From assembly GCA_019203745.1 (NCBI GenBank), contig CP078104.1:4216001-4280000 (forward strand): a stretch of 64,000 nucleotides of DNA, given 5' to 3'. Positions 19,276 to 30,338 of the stretch are shown one piece after another (position 1 is the first letter of the stretch; the number at the start of each line of letters is the position of its first letter). The position numbers and the translations under genes were made by a program. Source of the stretch: Chryseobacterium sp. E1 (GTDB lineage: Bacteria > Bacteroidota > Bacteroidia > Flavobacteriales > Weeksellaceae). The notes below the pieces were generated by a model, which was given only the letters and a program-made list of their open reading frames with translations, had not been told where the DNA came from and did no database searches.

Positions 19276-21300
19276 ATGAAATTCTTTAATTCAAGCACAA
19301 ATTTTGAGTCAGTTCTTAAAAAGTACTTTTCTTTTAAGAACGAAACCCTTTCTTTAGAACCGTTTGCCGAGTTTTTGGAGAGTGTAAAAGGGCGGACTTT
19401 ACAGATGTGCTCAATTTTCTCAGAAGCAATCCCGCTTTTGCTGAAAATTTTAAGCATTATATTCACAATATTTTCAAAGGAAGACCTTTCAACCTCTCCC
19501 TTACTGAAGCCAATATTCTCTCTGAGAACGCCTTCTTTCCGGAACTGAAAAAAGAATCCTGAATAAGGTACTGCCTCCTGTAGAGAACGAAAAAACCGTG
19601 TGGTATATGATTGACAACGTCAGTCTGAGACCTAAAACGGATTTGAAATACTTACAGAATCTTCCTGAAAATGAAGTTGATGAATTCCTGACCTTGCTGG
19701 GAGCTTCAGATTTCATTATTAAGCCTAACGTAAAAAAGAGCTGATCTTCTCTATGAATATCTTGTCATGGAGGGTGACGGGGATGGCAATGGAAGTTGAA
19801 GTAGTGAGAATGGCACCTCAATACAGAAACCTGTCTAATCCCTTTCTTGCTCTTCAGAATGAACTGGAAGCATTGGCAGATGACCTTGTTAAAGATCCGG
19901 GATTACAGCTACATTCTAAAGACAGCCGTTATAAGCAGATTAAAATATACTCAGAACAGTGCCTTGAGTTTGTGAATATTGCTTTCAAGAACTCGGCCAA
20001 ATATGGTATTTCAGGAAAGATCAACCAATCATTGCTGAAGATCCGCCAGCAGACGGAAAGAATCTATGAGATCGTTCAGCTGTTGATCATTGATTCCGAA
20101 GGAGATGTACTGATCAGATCAAAACAGCTGATCTTTAATATCTTGAATTACAAGTCTCATAAAAACAATATTGCAGACCTGATCAACGACAGTACAAGAC
20201 TCATCTCGCACCTTATTACCAATCATACGGCAGAAGCAGGGGCCCATTATATCACATCTACCCGCAAAGAATATATGACCATGTTCTATAAAGCGAGCGG
20301 AGGGGAATTATCGTAGGAGCACTCTGCGTTCTGAAAATGCTGTACGGATATATTCCCGGAAGTGATTTCTCCCATGCATTCTTGTATTCAATGAACTATG
20401 CGATGGGATTTGTGATGATCTATCTGATGGGATTCACTCTCGCTACCAAACAGCCGGCCATGACTGCCGCTACCATGACCAAAGTACTTTCAGAAGAAGG
20501 AAACGTCCAGAGAAACAATACGGAATTTGCCCATCTTGTATCAAAATTATTCCGAAGCCAGTTTATTGCCTTTGTAGGGAATGTACTGCTGGCATTTCCG
20601 GTAGCATTGGCCATTATCTATGGGCTGGATGTATTTTCTCACAAAACCTGGCAGTTGACAGATCAGATAAATTACTGAAAGACCTTGATCCTTTTAAATC
20701 CAAGGCGATTCTGCATGCCTGTATTGCCGGTTTCTATCTCTTTATTTCAGGGATCATTTCAGGAAATATCGGAAATAACTCCGTATTTTATCAGATTCCA
20801 GAAAGGATTGCCAAGAATCTTTCAATCAGAAGCTTTTTCGGAAAGAAATTTGCCAAAGGCCTCTCAAAATATTATGCTAAAAACTGGCCGGGAATCGTTT
20901 CCAATTTCTGGTTCGGGGTTTTCCTTGGTGCTACTGCGCCTGTGGGACTATTTTTGGACTCGACCTTGATATCAGACACATTACCTTTGCCGCAGGAAAC
21001 TTTGCATTAGGGCTGTATGGAAAGGATTTCTCTGTAGACTCCTATACATTTTGGATTTCCTTTGTAACGGTTTTCTTAATTGGGTTCTTCAACTTCCTGG
21101 TAAGTTTCAGTTTGTCTATGTTCCTGGCATTCAGATCAAGAAAAATGAACTTCGGACAGGTAAGTGAGATCTATAAGGAAATCTTCAGGTATTTTATGAA
21201 ACATCCGCTGAAATTTTTCTTTCCGTTACGATCAGGACTGGATAAAAAAGCCGATGACCTGATGAGCAGCACAATTTCCAATAAATTAGAGGAACATTAA
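19276..21300 (+). CDS. Membrane protein of the 'site-specific recombinase' (SpecificRecomb, Gcr) family
   Basis: About 675 aa when six or more frame breaks are repaired (near 19410, 19545, 19735, 20310, 20650-20680, 20965). A soluble N-terminal half (for example LRPKTDLKYLQNLPENEVDE) is followed by many membrane helices, including HAFLYSMNYAMGFVMIYLMG, VGNVLLAFPVALAIIYGLDV and YTFWISFVTVFLIGFFNFLV, plus ATKQPAMTAATM. I match it to the family named site-specific recombinase. The membrane topology argues against an actual recombinase, so the name should not be taken as function. A TATCTTTG box (19263-19270) lies only 5 bases before the ATG, which could mean a leaderless transcript or a later start. 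Confidence 0.7.
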
Positions 21301-21309
21301 TAAAATAAG

Positions 21310-21335
21310 AAAGCTACCATTTTCGGTAGCTTTTT
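21310..21335 (+). terminator. Terminator after the membrane protein gene
   Basis: AAAGCTACC/GGTAGCTTT hairpin with a T tract, 10 bases after the stop. Confidence 0.85.
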
Positions 21336-21353
21336 CTATAAAATAAGTATTGA

Positions 21354-21516
21354 TTATACGCAATAAGGAAGTTCCGGACATTCTGCTGGCAATTCCTCCC
21401 AAAAACCACATCCTGTCATATCTATACAGCTTACTGCACAACACACCATTTGTCCTGATCCTTTAACTTTTTTAATGATTCTCTTGACAGTTTCTTCGAC
21501 TTAAGTACTTTTTCAT
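21354..21516 (-). CDS. Bacteriocin-like small peptide with a leader
   Basis: Read with one A restored in each of two A runs (ATGAAAAAG and TTAAAAAAG), this is a 54-aa peptide: MKKVLKSKKLSRESLKKVKG, then a Cys-rich core with CCAVSC, MTGCGFW and ECPELPYC. The leader LSRESLKKVKG resembles the double-Gly-type leaders of the bacteriocin-like proteins widespread in Chryseobacterium (usual LSR-x-x-LK-x-(I/V)-x-GG; here KG-SG). The core has six Cys. No maturation protease or ABC exporter is adjacent, so antimicrobial activity is not shown. Without the two corrections no ORF is visible. Confidence 0.6.
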
Positions 21517-21623
21517 GATAAATATGATTTAATTTATGTACCTTAAATATATCACTTTATTTCGAAATAAGATCGTTTTTATTAAAAATAAATTTCCTGT
21601 AATACTGATGGATAGGGAGAACT

Positions 21624-21917
21624 TTATAAAATCTGAAGATCATGAAACTGATCCGTCCCAAATTTATCCTGGAACTTCTTCAGATAGAAACCTTTACGCA
21701 TTTTGAAATCATGCTTCAATAATGGAGAATCAATTTTGATGATGATACATCCGTTCTCAAGATTCACACTGCGGATCTCTTTAAAAAGGCTCTCATCAAG
21801 ATAATCTTCAAGAAAATCTTTGATCTCAAATGCTACAAGTTTACCTTCAAATCCATAAATCCTGGCAAAAGACTTTACCAGTTCGGACGATTGATATTCG
21901 CGTTTTTTCTTCTTCAT
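21624..21917 (-). CDS. DUF721 (DciA-like) protein
   Basis: Intact 97-aa protein. Matches the DUF721 pattern: YQSSELVKSFARIYGFEGKL at the N-terminus, then an alternating beta segment ending SPLLKHDFKMRKGFYLKKF. DciA-type DUF721 proteins load the replicative helicase in bacteria lacking DnaC; this short form may or may not do so. It lies directly after an exported hypothetical gene and near recF. Confidence 0.75.
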   Translation of the reverse strand: MKKKKREYQSSELVKSFARIYGFEGKLVAFEIKDFLEDYLDESLFKEIRSVNLENGCIIIKIDSPLLKHDFKMRKGFYLKKFQDKFGTDQFHDLQIL

Positions 21918-21918
21918 A

Positions 21919-22601
21919 TTATTTTCTCTCTATAAATTGAGTGCTTACCCCTTTATTTTTAAAAAACTTTTCCAACTCCGGATAAACGTATTCACAGATT
22001 TCTAAAGGCTCCAGTATTTTTCTCGGAGAAGATTCTATAGCTGAACATTCAAAACAAATTTCAAAATAAGCGAAAATATGATCATTTTCATCATAGAGAA
22101 GGATGGCATTTCGTGGAAAAAACATCCACTGGTAGATACAAATCCTATATTATATTTTTTACAGGTATTGTAGATAACATCCGTAAGCTCGGAAATTTCT
22201 GATAAAGTTAGCGTTCTGGATTCCTGAATTCCTGTAAAATCTGAATGATCAACAGCTTCTCTTAATTCAAAATCTTTATTTCTTTTAATGCTGTCATAAT
22301 ATCTTGTAAGCCTGATAGAATCTTCCTTTGTTTTGGGAGGTGGTGGCGGAGGGGTATAAGACATTGCAGCACTTTTCTTTAGATTCAGATTATAAGAAAC
22401 AATTTTTACCCGGGTCGCCTTACTGAATGGAAATTTATCTATTCTTTTATGAAGAGGGACGGGCTTGAAATTCTTGTTGAGAGAACCTACCTTATAATTA
22501 TGATATTCTGCCAACAGATCTACAGGTTTTTTCTTTTTCTTCTGGCTGAAAGAAAAAGCGAAGCAGAATGAAAGCAGGATAAGGAATATTTTTTGTCTCA
22601 T
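21919..22601 (-). CDS. Exported hypothetical protein
   Basis: Signal peptide ending FSFS|Q, followed by a lysine stretch (QKKKKKPVD), a proline run (YTPPPPPPKTKEDSIRL), and in the restored frame a domain with GFVSTSGCFFHEMP and NAILLYDENDHIFAYFEICF. Frame break near 22115; about 228 aa. Not recognised. Its ATG overlaps the recF stop (ATGA), so it is translationally coupled to recF. Confidence 0.65.
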
Positions 22602-23673
22602 ATCTCAAAGATTATACTTTCTTCATTGATTTTTTTAACTACACTTTCTGTACGTTCTCTATGCGTATCCGTAATAAAAATCTGCCCGAAGCTTTCCTTG
22701 TTGACCAATTCGATCAGCTGTGAAACCCTGATATCGTCAAGCTTATCAAAAATATCGTCAAGAAGGAGAATAGGAGTCTTTTTGTCAGCTCCTTTACAAG
22801 GCTCATCTGTGCCAGTTTTAAGGAAATGAGAAATGATTTCTGCTGTCCCTGGGAACCGATTTTCTTGATCAGGACATGATCCATTTCGAAAAGAAGGTCA
22901 TCTTTATGGATCCCTTTGGAGGTATATGTCAGCATACGGTCTCTTTCAAGGCTTTCTTTTAAAAGCTGTTCAAAGGAATCTTCAAGCAGGTGGGATTCAT
23001 AAAGTACAGACACGGCTTCTTTTCCCCTGAAATGATCTGGTAAAAATTCTGAACGATAGGATTCAGCTGTTGTACAAAATCTTTTCTTTTAGTAAAGATC
23101 TTGGTTCCGAAACGGATGATCGGGTCATCATAGATCTCCAGCGAATCTTTGTCCCAGGTTCTGTTTTTGGCAAAATATTTCAGTAAGGCATTTCTTTGCT
23201 GAATTGTTTTCTGATACTGGATGAGGTCGAAAAGATACTCAGAATCAGTCTGAGAGATCATTGCATCCAAAAATTTACGCCTGCTTTCTCCGAAATCTGA
23301 AATAAGATTGGAATCATAAGGTGAAATCATGACACTTGGCAGGTAACCGATGTGGTCGGCAAGCCTGTCATAGCTTTTATCATTCTTTTTGATTACCTTT
23401 TGGCTTCCCTGGGTTGGGTGATTCTGATGATGTCATCACTGTCATCGTTGCTGATCTCAGCATCAATGGTGAAAAATCTTCCTCACTCTTGATATTGTTG
23501 AGATCCGTATTTCCCAAAAAGCTTTTGCCTACGGATAAATAATGCAGCGCATCCAGAATATTGGTTTTTCCCACTCCATTATTCCCTACAAAACAGTTGA
23601 TCTGCGGGGAAAATTCAAATTTCTTTTCTGAATGGTTCTTGAAATTGTAAACGGAAAGCTTCTTGATAATCAT
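22598..23673 (-). CDS. recF: DNA replication/repair protein RecF
   Basis: ABC/SMC-like ATPase that helps load RecA on gapped DNA. N-terminal MIIKKLSVYNFKNH, Walker A GNNGVGKTNIL, ALHYLSVGKSFLG; C-terminal signature GSQGQQKSFLISLKLAQ, Walker B LLLDDIFDKLD and TDTHRERT. Frame breaks near 23470-23380, 23360, 23010 and 22790. Restored length of about 359 aa equals the family norm. Confidence 0.92.
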
Positions 23674-23693
23674 TCGTCAAAAATACTCCATTA

Positions 23694-24340
23694 TTAGTAA
23701 AAATAAAAAGGAAGTGTCGAGCAAGTTTCTACCCCGAATGAAAAATAAGCGTCATCTCTTTTGTTTTCAGCGAAATAAATAAGAATATAGGTAGCAATAC
23801 TGGCCATAAAAAAGCAATGGCATACAGTGTCTGAAGATAAAAATACTGATGATACTGCTTATGAAAACCAGTGCATAGGCAATATACTTTGTGTTCTGCA
23901 CACCGATCAGCATGGGAAAAGTCTTTATCGTATCACTATTCATATCCCGGATATCAAACGGGAGAACAAGCGCTGTTATAAAGAAAAAGCTGATCAGAAA
24001 AATAGGAATGCTGAACTCAGGAAGGGTAAGCCAGCAATTGACCAGTGCCCAGACCAGGCCTACATAAAAACTTTCAGTAAAGGGATTTTCCGGATATAAA
24101 CCTCAAGAAAAAGCTGTTGTACAGCAATCCGAGCACTACAATGATAAACCATTTCAGAAGCCGTATTTCATTATGATTATGAATAATCAGAAAAGCACAG
24201 ATGATTCCGGCTATGGCATTTAAAACAACAATTTTAAGAAAATGCTTCGTATACTGATATTTTGTGTACAGATAACCGCTGAAATAAGTGATAAATATCA
24301 GAAGCACAGTGGGAAAACGGAATGTGTTTTGCTCCTTCAT
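23694..24340 (-). CDS. Polytopic membrane protein, UbiA-prenyltransferase-like
   Basis: Hydrophobic protein with helices such as FPTVLLIFITYFSGYLY and WFIIVVLGLLYNSFFL, and in the restored frame (break near 24085) FLISFFFITALVLPF followed by DIRDMNSD. That last motif recalls the second Asp-rich motif of UbiA prenyltransferases; the first Asp-rich motif is not seen, so identity is tentative. The remaining C-terminal frame breaks again near 23800. Divergent from the macroglobulin operon. Possible start upstream with the segment FNGNSFAVFF. Confidence 0.5.
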
Positions 24341-24397
24341 AAAAAATACTGCAAAAGAGTTCCCATTAAAGAGACATAAAGCTGGCTGTCTATAATG

Positions 24398-24405
24398 TAT
24401 TTTTG
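24398..24405 (+). promoter_or_regulatory. -7 box of the macroglobulin operon
   Basis: TATTTTTG, 38 bases before the first macroglobulin ATG. No TTG at the -33 position. Confidence 0.4.
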
Positions 24406-24443
24406 AGTATTTTTAAAACATTCATTTATCAAAATTAATACCT

Positions 24444-27400
24444 ATGAAAATCATCTCCAAATCTGTTCTTCTCTTTTTGCGTTTTTGTGCATATTTTCTC
24501 ATGCACAGGCGTTTTATGAAGAACAGTGGAAGAAAATTGCAGAGAGTTATCAGAACGGGACTTTCAAATCTAATCTGCCGCTTATTCTTGAAATTCAGAA
24601 TAAAGCTGTAGCGGAAAGCAATACTACGGAAATCATCAAATCGCTGAAAGCTGAATTTGCCATTTACAAAGCCACTCAGGATGATCCGAAAATGATTACG
24701 CTTCCGTTTTCTTTTCCAAGATCAGCAATATGAATAAACGGCTGAAAAATGATGATCTGCTTTTTTTCAAAGTTCTGGAGGTTGAATTTTTGAGAACTAT
24801 TATGAGCTTAAAAATGGGAAATCCAAAGCCGCACGAATATTGCTAAAGGCGATCTTTCAGAAATAGAAACATGGACAAAGCTCGATTTTAAAAATTTCTA
24901 CTTCAAGAGATTTGAAGAGCTCACCACATCTGAAGATAAGCTCAGAAAAATCAGCATGCAGAAATATAAAGATGCTTTTGAAAATGAAAGGGATTTTCAG
25001 TTTTTTCCTACACTCTACGACTGGAAGGTCAAAAAAATATTGACTTTCTGAATAACAGCGATATTTTTACCAAAGATGAATTAAAGGAAAACCAGACCAC
25101 TATTTTGGCTTTGTATCAAAATCTTATTGATTTTAATACAGGTAATTCAAAACTCTACTTCCAGCATCAGAAACTGATTTATGAAAATACGATCAAAAAA
25201 GATGGGAAATTTCGGGAGAAACAGACTGCACTGGTGAATGCTTCCATAAAAGGAGATTACAAGATTCTCATTGTAAGAGATATCGTTCAGGAGCTCATTG
25301 GCCAATCAAAATTTATTCAGGCTGTAGAGCTGATTGATAAGGTGAAAAAGAATATCCCGGTTCCAAATTTCTTACCAATATCACCCAGCAGGAAAAACAG
25401 ATCAAAGCAACTTCGGTTTCCCTTTTCTTTGAAACTCATAATGAGCCCGGGAAGCCCATTCAGATGGTTGCTGATCATAAAAATGCAGACGATTTTGTTC
25501 TTAAGATATATCAGATCAATAATGTTGTAAAGCAACTGAAATATCTTGGGTATTTGGGTTATGGCCGGCAATACCTCAACAATGAAGAATATGACAAAAT
25601 AGATAAAACCCTGGTGAGAACAGATACCTTCAGGCTTCCCAACAAAAAGATTACTTTGAATACAGCACAGCACTTGAGGTAGAAGGACTCCCGAAAGGAA
25701 TTTATCTTGGGAATATATCAACGGAGAAGACGTTTCAAAATTCATGTTCATCGTCACTTCTTCCAGAGTGATTTATGATGAAAAGAAAGATTATATTCTG
25801 GTGGATAGGGACACCGGGAAATTAAAGCCTAATACGAAACTTTTCAAATATGACTTCAGAGATTATTCAGGTATAGATGAAACAAAACTAATGATTGCCA
25901 CAGATAATTTGGCCAGATTTACCTCAGAAAAAATAGAATATGAAACATATCGTCACCTGTTCTATGATCCGGCAGCCAATGATTATAATATCGTAATAAG
26001 TCCTTATTTTGCCAGGTCTTATGAATATTATTACCCACATACCCAGTTCTTTCTGGACAGACAGATCTTCAGACCCGGACAAACCGTTTATTTTAAAGGC
26101 ATTTCTACCTATCCGGATAAAGAAAAAAAAAGGAAATAATTATCGCCAATAATGAGCAGACGATAACCCTGTATGACGCCAACAGCCAGGTGATCAGTTC
26201 CCGGAAATTCACTACCAATGCATTCGGAGCTTATAACGGGAGCTTTGTTTTGCCAAAAGACAAGTTGAACGGCCAGTTCAGAATTGAAGTCTCCGGGTAC
26301 TATAAAGGAGAGAATATCTATGGCAGTAAATACTTCTCTGTAGAAGAATATAAACGTCCTAAATTTGAGATCACTTTCGATACCATCAAAAAGACTATAA
26401 ATATGGAGAGACCATTGAACTGAAAGGAAAGGTGGTAACTTTCTCAGGAATTCCGCTGAGTAATACCAATGTTAATTATGAGATTAAAAGGGAAAATATC
26501 CGCCAAAGATATTTCTGGTGGTATCCTTATGATAATAATAATGAAAACTCAATCCTTGGAAAGGCTGAAACCAATGAAAAAGGAGAATTTATTATTAAAA
26601 TCGATCTTAAAAAAGATGAAAATACAGAGGGAATACAGGTTCACAACTATAAAATAAAAACTTCAGCTACCGATATCAATGGGGAAACCCAGTCAGCCGA
26701 AACCGATGTGAAGGTGGCTTCAGTTTCCCATTATTTAAAATCAGATGAAATAAAAGAGGCTTCCGCAGAAGATGAGTTGAAAATTAAAGTCACAGCTTTC
26801 AATTACAATGATGTTTCCGTAAACAAAAATTACAAAGTAAAACTTGTACAGCTTAAGGAAACAGACCGGGTTCTGAGAAATAATTTTGAACAGAAGGTAC
26901 AGAATCTTCCAGTAATGTCCAGAAATGACTTCCTGAAAAAAATTCCCACATGACCGTTACGATCAGTCTGAAACCCTTAAAAACAGGGAGATTCTTAAAA
27001 CCATCATAGAGGATACAAAGGAAGGTAAAGAACTGAATCTGGGAAAACTTGATCCTGGAAATTACAGACTTCTGGTATACAATGTAGAAGGAAAAGACAC
27101 CATAAAAGTGGAGCAGGAATTTAATGTCTGGAGCAAAAAAGACTTGGGAAAAATCAGTATCCGTTTCTAAAAGTGGTAGGCCCGAAAGGAGAAGTAGTGA
27201 GAGGTTCCCAGGCTGTTGTTTATGCATACTCTGCGATTCCTGATGCCTTTGTGAATATCTATTTACAGGACGGGCAGGGGAAAAAGACTATGGAAAGAAG
27301 GAAATTTACAAACGGGATCCTGGCATACAGCTTTCCTGTATCGGGAGAAAAGAACATCACAACGTATAATGTTCAGTTTGTGCTGGCTTCTTATAATGAT

Positions 27401-30327
27401 GTTCAGAATCAGTATGCCAGCATCATTGTCAGAAATGAAAAAGATCCTTTGAAGATTGAACTGACGACTTTCAGAGATAAAGTGCAACCGGGCTCAAAAG
27501 AAAAATGGAGCATCAGGATCTCAGGAAGAAACAAAGAAAAAGTGGTAGCTGAGGTGCTGGCCAATATGTATGATAAATCGTTAGATAAATTCGCACCCAA
27601 TACCTACAGCTTTGAAAAATCCGGCATACCGGAAAATGTGTTTGAGGATTACAATATCAGAAACCAGACGCAGACATTGCGATATGATCAGAAGGTAAAA
27701 TATGAAGAAACTAAAGGGGTTTACATTCCGAAGTTCGACTGGTTTAACAAAAATGTATTTTACCAGCTGATGTTAAAATATGGACTGACTGTGGATACAG
27801 ACGGTGATGGAGTAGATGATATGAATGACGTATGTCCTACCGTTCCGGGCATCGATTCATATAGTGGCTGTCCGAGACCTTTGAACACAGTTGCGGCTGA
27901 AGTAAGCAGTGAAAGAATTGAAAGAGGACGCTTTGACAATGCTGGAAAAAAAGATAAAGAAGATAAAAAAGGCGCAGTGCCTGAAAAACAGAAAGAAGAT
28001 CTGAAGGATGTGAAAGCCCGTCAGAATCTTAATGAAACAGCATTTTTCTACCCGGATCTGAAAACAGATGCCCATGGTAACATAAGCTTCGGATTTACAA
28101 CACCGGAAGCTCTTACAAAATGGAAACTGATGTTCCTGGCCCATACCGCAGATTTGAGAACAGCCGTGTTGGAAAAAGATATCATTACCCAGAAAAAGCT
28201 CTCTGTAAATCCGAATTATCCGAGATTCCTGAGAGAAGGGGATGAACTGAGCTTCCAGACAAAAATATCCAACCTTACGGATAAAGCTATGTCCGGAGCT
28301 GCTTCCCTTCAGATCCTCAATGCCGAAACCAATGAAGATATTTCCCAGCTGTTCGGAATTAGCCCGGCTGTGCAGAATTTTGACGTCAAAGATACAGGAA
28401 ACTCTGTGGTCAGCTGGAAGATCAAAACACCATTCAATAAAGCTTCTTCCATCATTATCAAAGTAGTGGCAAAAGCCGGAGGATATTCTGACGGGGAACA
28501 GATTCCTGTTGCCGTATTGTCAAACAGAATGATGCTGACTGATGCTGTTCCTGTCTTTGTGAAAGAAGGGCAGACCAAAACATTTACCCTTCAGAACCTT
28601 AAAAATAATACTTCTGAAACCATAGAAAATATCAGCAATACCTTAGAATTAAAAACCAATCCGGTTTGGGAGATCCTTTTGCTCTTCCGGATCTGAGCAG
28701 GCATCTCAATATAACTTCTGATGCGATATTCAATACATGGTTTGCAGATGTCGTGGGAACTGAGATCTTTAAAGCCAATCCAAGAATGAAAGCGGTATTT
28801 GATGAATATAAAAGTGCAGATCTGCTCAAAAGCAATCTTGAGAAAAATCAGGAACTGAAACAAGTATTGCTGGAAGAAACCCCTTGGGTACTGAATGCAA
28901 AATCTGAAACCGAAACAATGAACAGGATTTCAAGGCTTTTTGAAGTCAATGCCATGAAGGCATCCATCAACAGTGACTGGAAGATTCTTTTACAGTATCA
29001 GAACGGAGACGGAGGGTTTCCATGGCTGCCGGGATTCAGAAGTTCATATGTTTCCTCATTATACATCCTCAGAAACCTCGGGAAAATGAATGACTGGCTG
29101 AAAGGAGGAATAGCTCAGTACCAGTCCGGGCAAAACAATATGGTATCTGCCCTGATCCGTTATATAGACAATGAACTCAATACCCACTGGAAAGAAAATG
29201 AAGACACTCCGTGGAGTAATTTTGCACTGGACTACCTGGATGCAAGACGTTATTGGGAAAAAGAATATCCGTTGCAGGGAGCAGGGGCCAATCTGAAAAA
29301 AGCAATTATTACCCGTGCAGATAAATTTAAAATTACAGATTTCACCTTCTTCGGGCTTCACAGGGCAGCACTTATTTATGACAGTTACGGACTAAAAAAT
29401 CCATCTGAAAAACTGATCAGATATCTTAAAGAAACTTCCGTATCTTCAGAAACACAGGGCGCTTACTGGAAGCAGAACCTTAATGATTGGGGCTGGTATG
29501 AATCCAAGGCCGTCAATCATGCCGGAGCTATAGAAGCAATTAATAAAGTGACACCGGAAGATGCAAATTTTATTGAAGAATCAAAAGTATGGCTGGCTAC
29601 CCAGAAAGAAACCAATTCATGGGGAATTCCAGAACAACGGCTGAAATTATTTATATTCTGATGAATTCAGGAAAATCATGGACAACACCTGAAGCAGATA
29701 AAGTTAACGTCATCTGGGGCGGTCAGGAAGTCGCTCCGCAGACAAAAACAACAGGTTATCTGAAGCAGACTGTCTACTCGGATAAGGTTAATAAAAAGCT
29801 GAGTGAGGTTACCATAACAAAATCCGGCCCGGGAATTGCACAAGGTGGATTGTTCTGGCAATATTATGAGAGCCTTGAAAATGTAAAATCTACGGAAACT
29901 TATCTTTCGATGACAAGAGAATATTATAAAAAGATAAAAACAACCAATGGTGAGGAGCTGGTTAAAATTACAGAAAACAGTCTGCTCACCGTAGGAGATC
30001 AGATTACCGTAAGGATGATCCTTAATACGGACCGTCCGATGCAGTATGTTCACCTGAAAGATATGAGAGCAGCCGGGCTGGAGCCTGTAGATGTGCTTTC
30101 AGGTTATCACGCAGTATAAAAATAATCTGGGGTATTATCAGGCCACCAAAGACGCATCTACCAACTTTTATATTTATTACATGCCGAAAGGAAAATATGT
30201 ATTTGAATATGACCTGGTATGCAACGCTTCAGGAAACTTCTCCAGTGGTTTTGCCACCCTGCAGAATTATTATGCACCTCAGATGAATGCGAGAACGAAA
30301 GGAGATCAATTAGAAATTAAAAAATAA
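24444..30327 (+). CDS. Alpha-2-macroglobulin family protein, copy 1 (no thioester, with TSP3-like insert)
   Basis: Giant exported protein of about 1,960 aa, signal peptide cleaved at SHA|Q. MG-type domains: RPGQTVYFKGISTYPDK and TNAFGAYNGSFVLPKDKLNG, then VEEYKRPKFEITF. The A2M core motif is LNETAFFYPDLKTDAHGNIS with TTPEALTKWKLMFLAHT, followed by the alpha-helical toroid (GDGGFPWLPGFRSSYVSSLY) and a receptor-binding-like end. Where thioester forms carry a CxEQ motif after the conserved Asn-Pro-x-Trp, this one reads FALPDLSRHLNITSDAIFN with no Cys. A Ca-binding thrombospondin-3-like segment (DTDGDGVDDMNDVCP) sits near residue 1,120. About twelve frame breaks (for example near 24705, 25375, 26135, 26945, 28675, 29635 and 30110). 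Confidence 0.9.
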
Positions 30328-30338
30328 ACAGATACCAG

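Noticed and set aside
19276..21300. Mobile-element interpretation because of the recombinase family name
   Set aside because: No inverted repeats, target duplications, att sites or other mobility genes nearby; the protein is a membrane protein.
23827..24099. Plus-strand open frame of 90 codons
   Set aside because: It is antisense to the UbiA-like membrane protein, whose hydrophobic frames are continuous with it; the translated sequence has no protein-like character.
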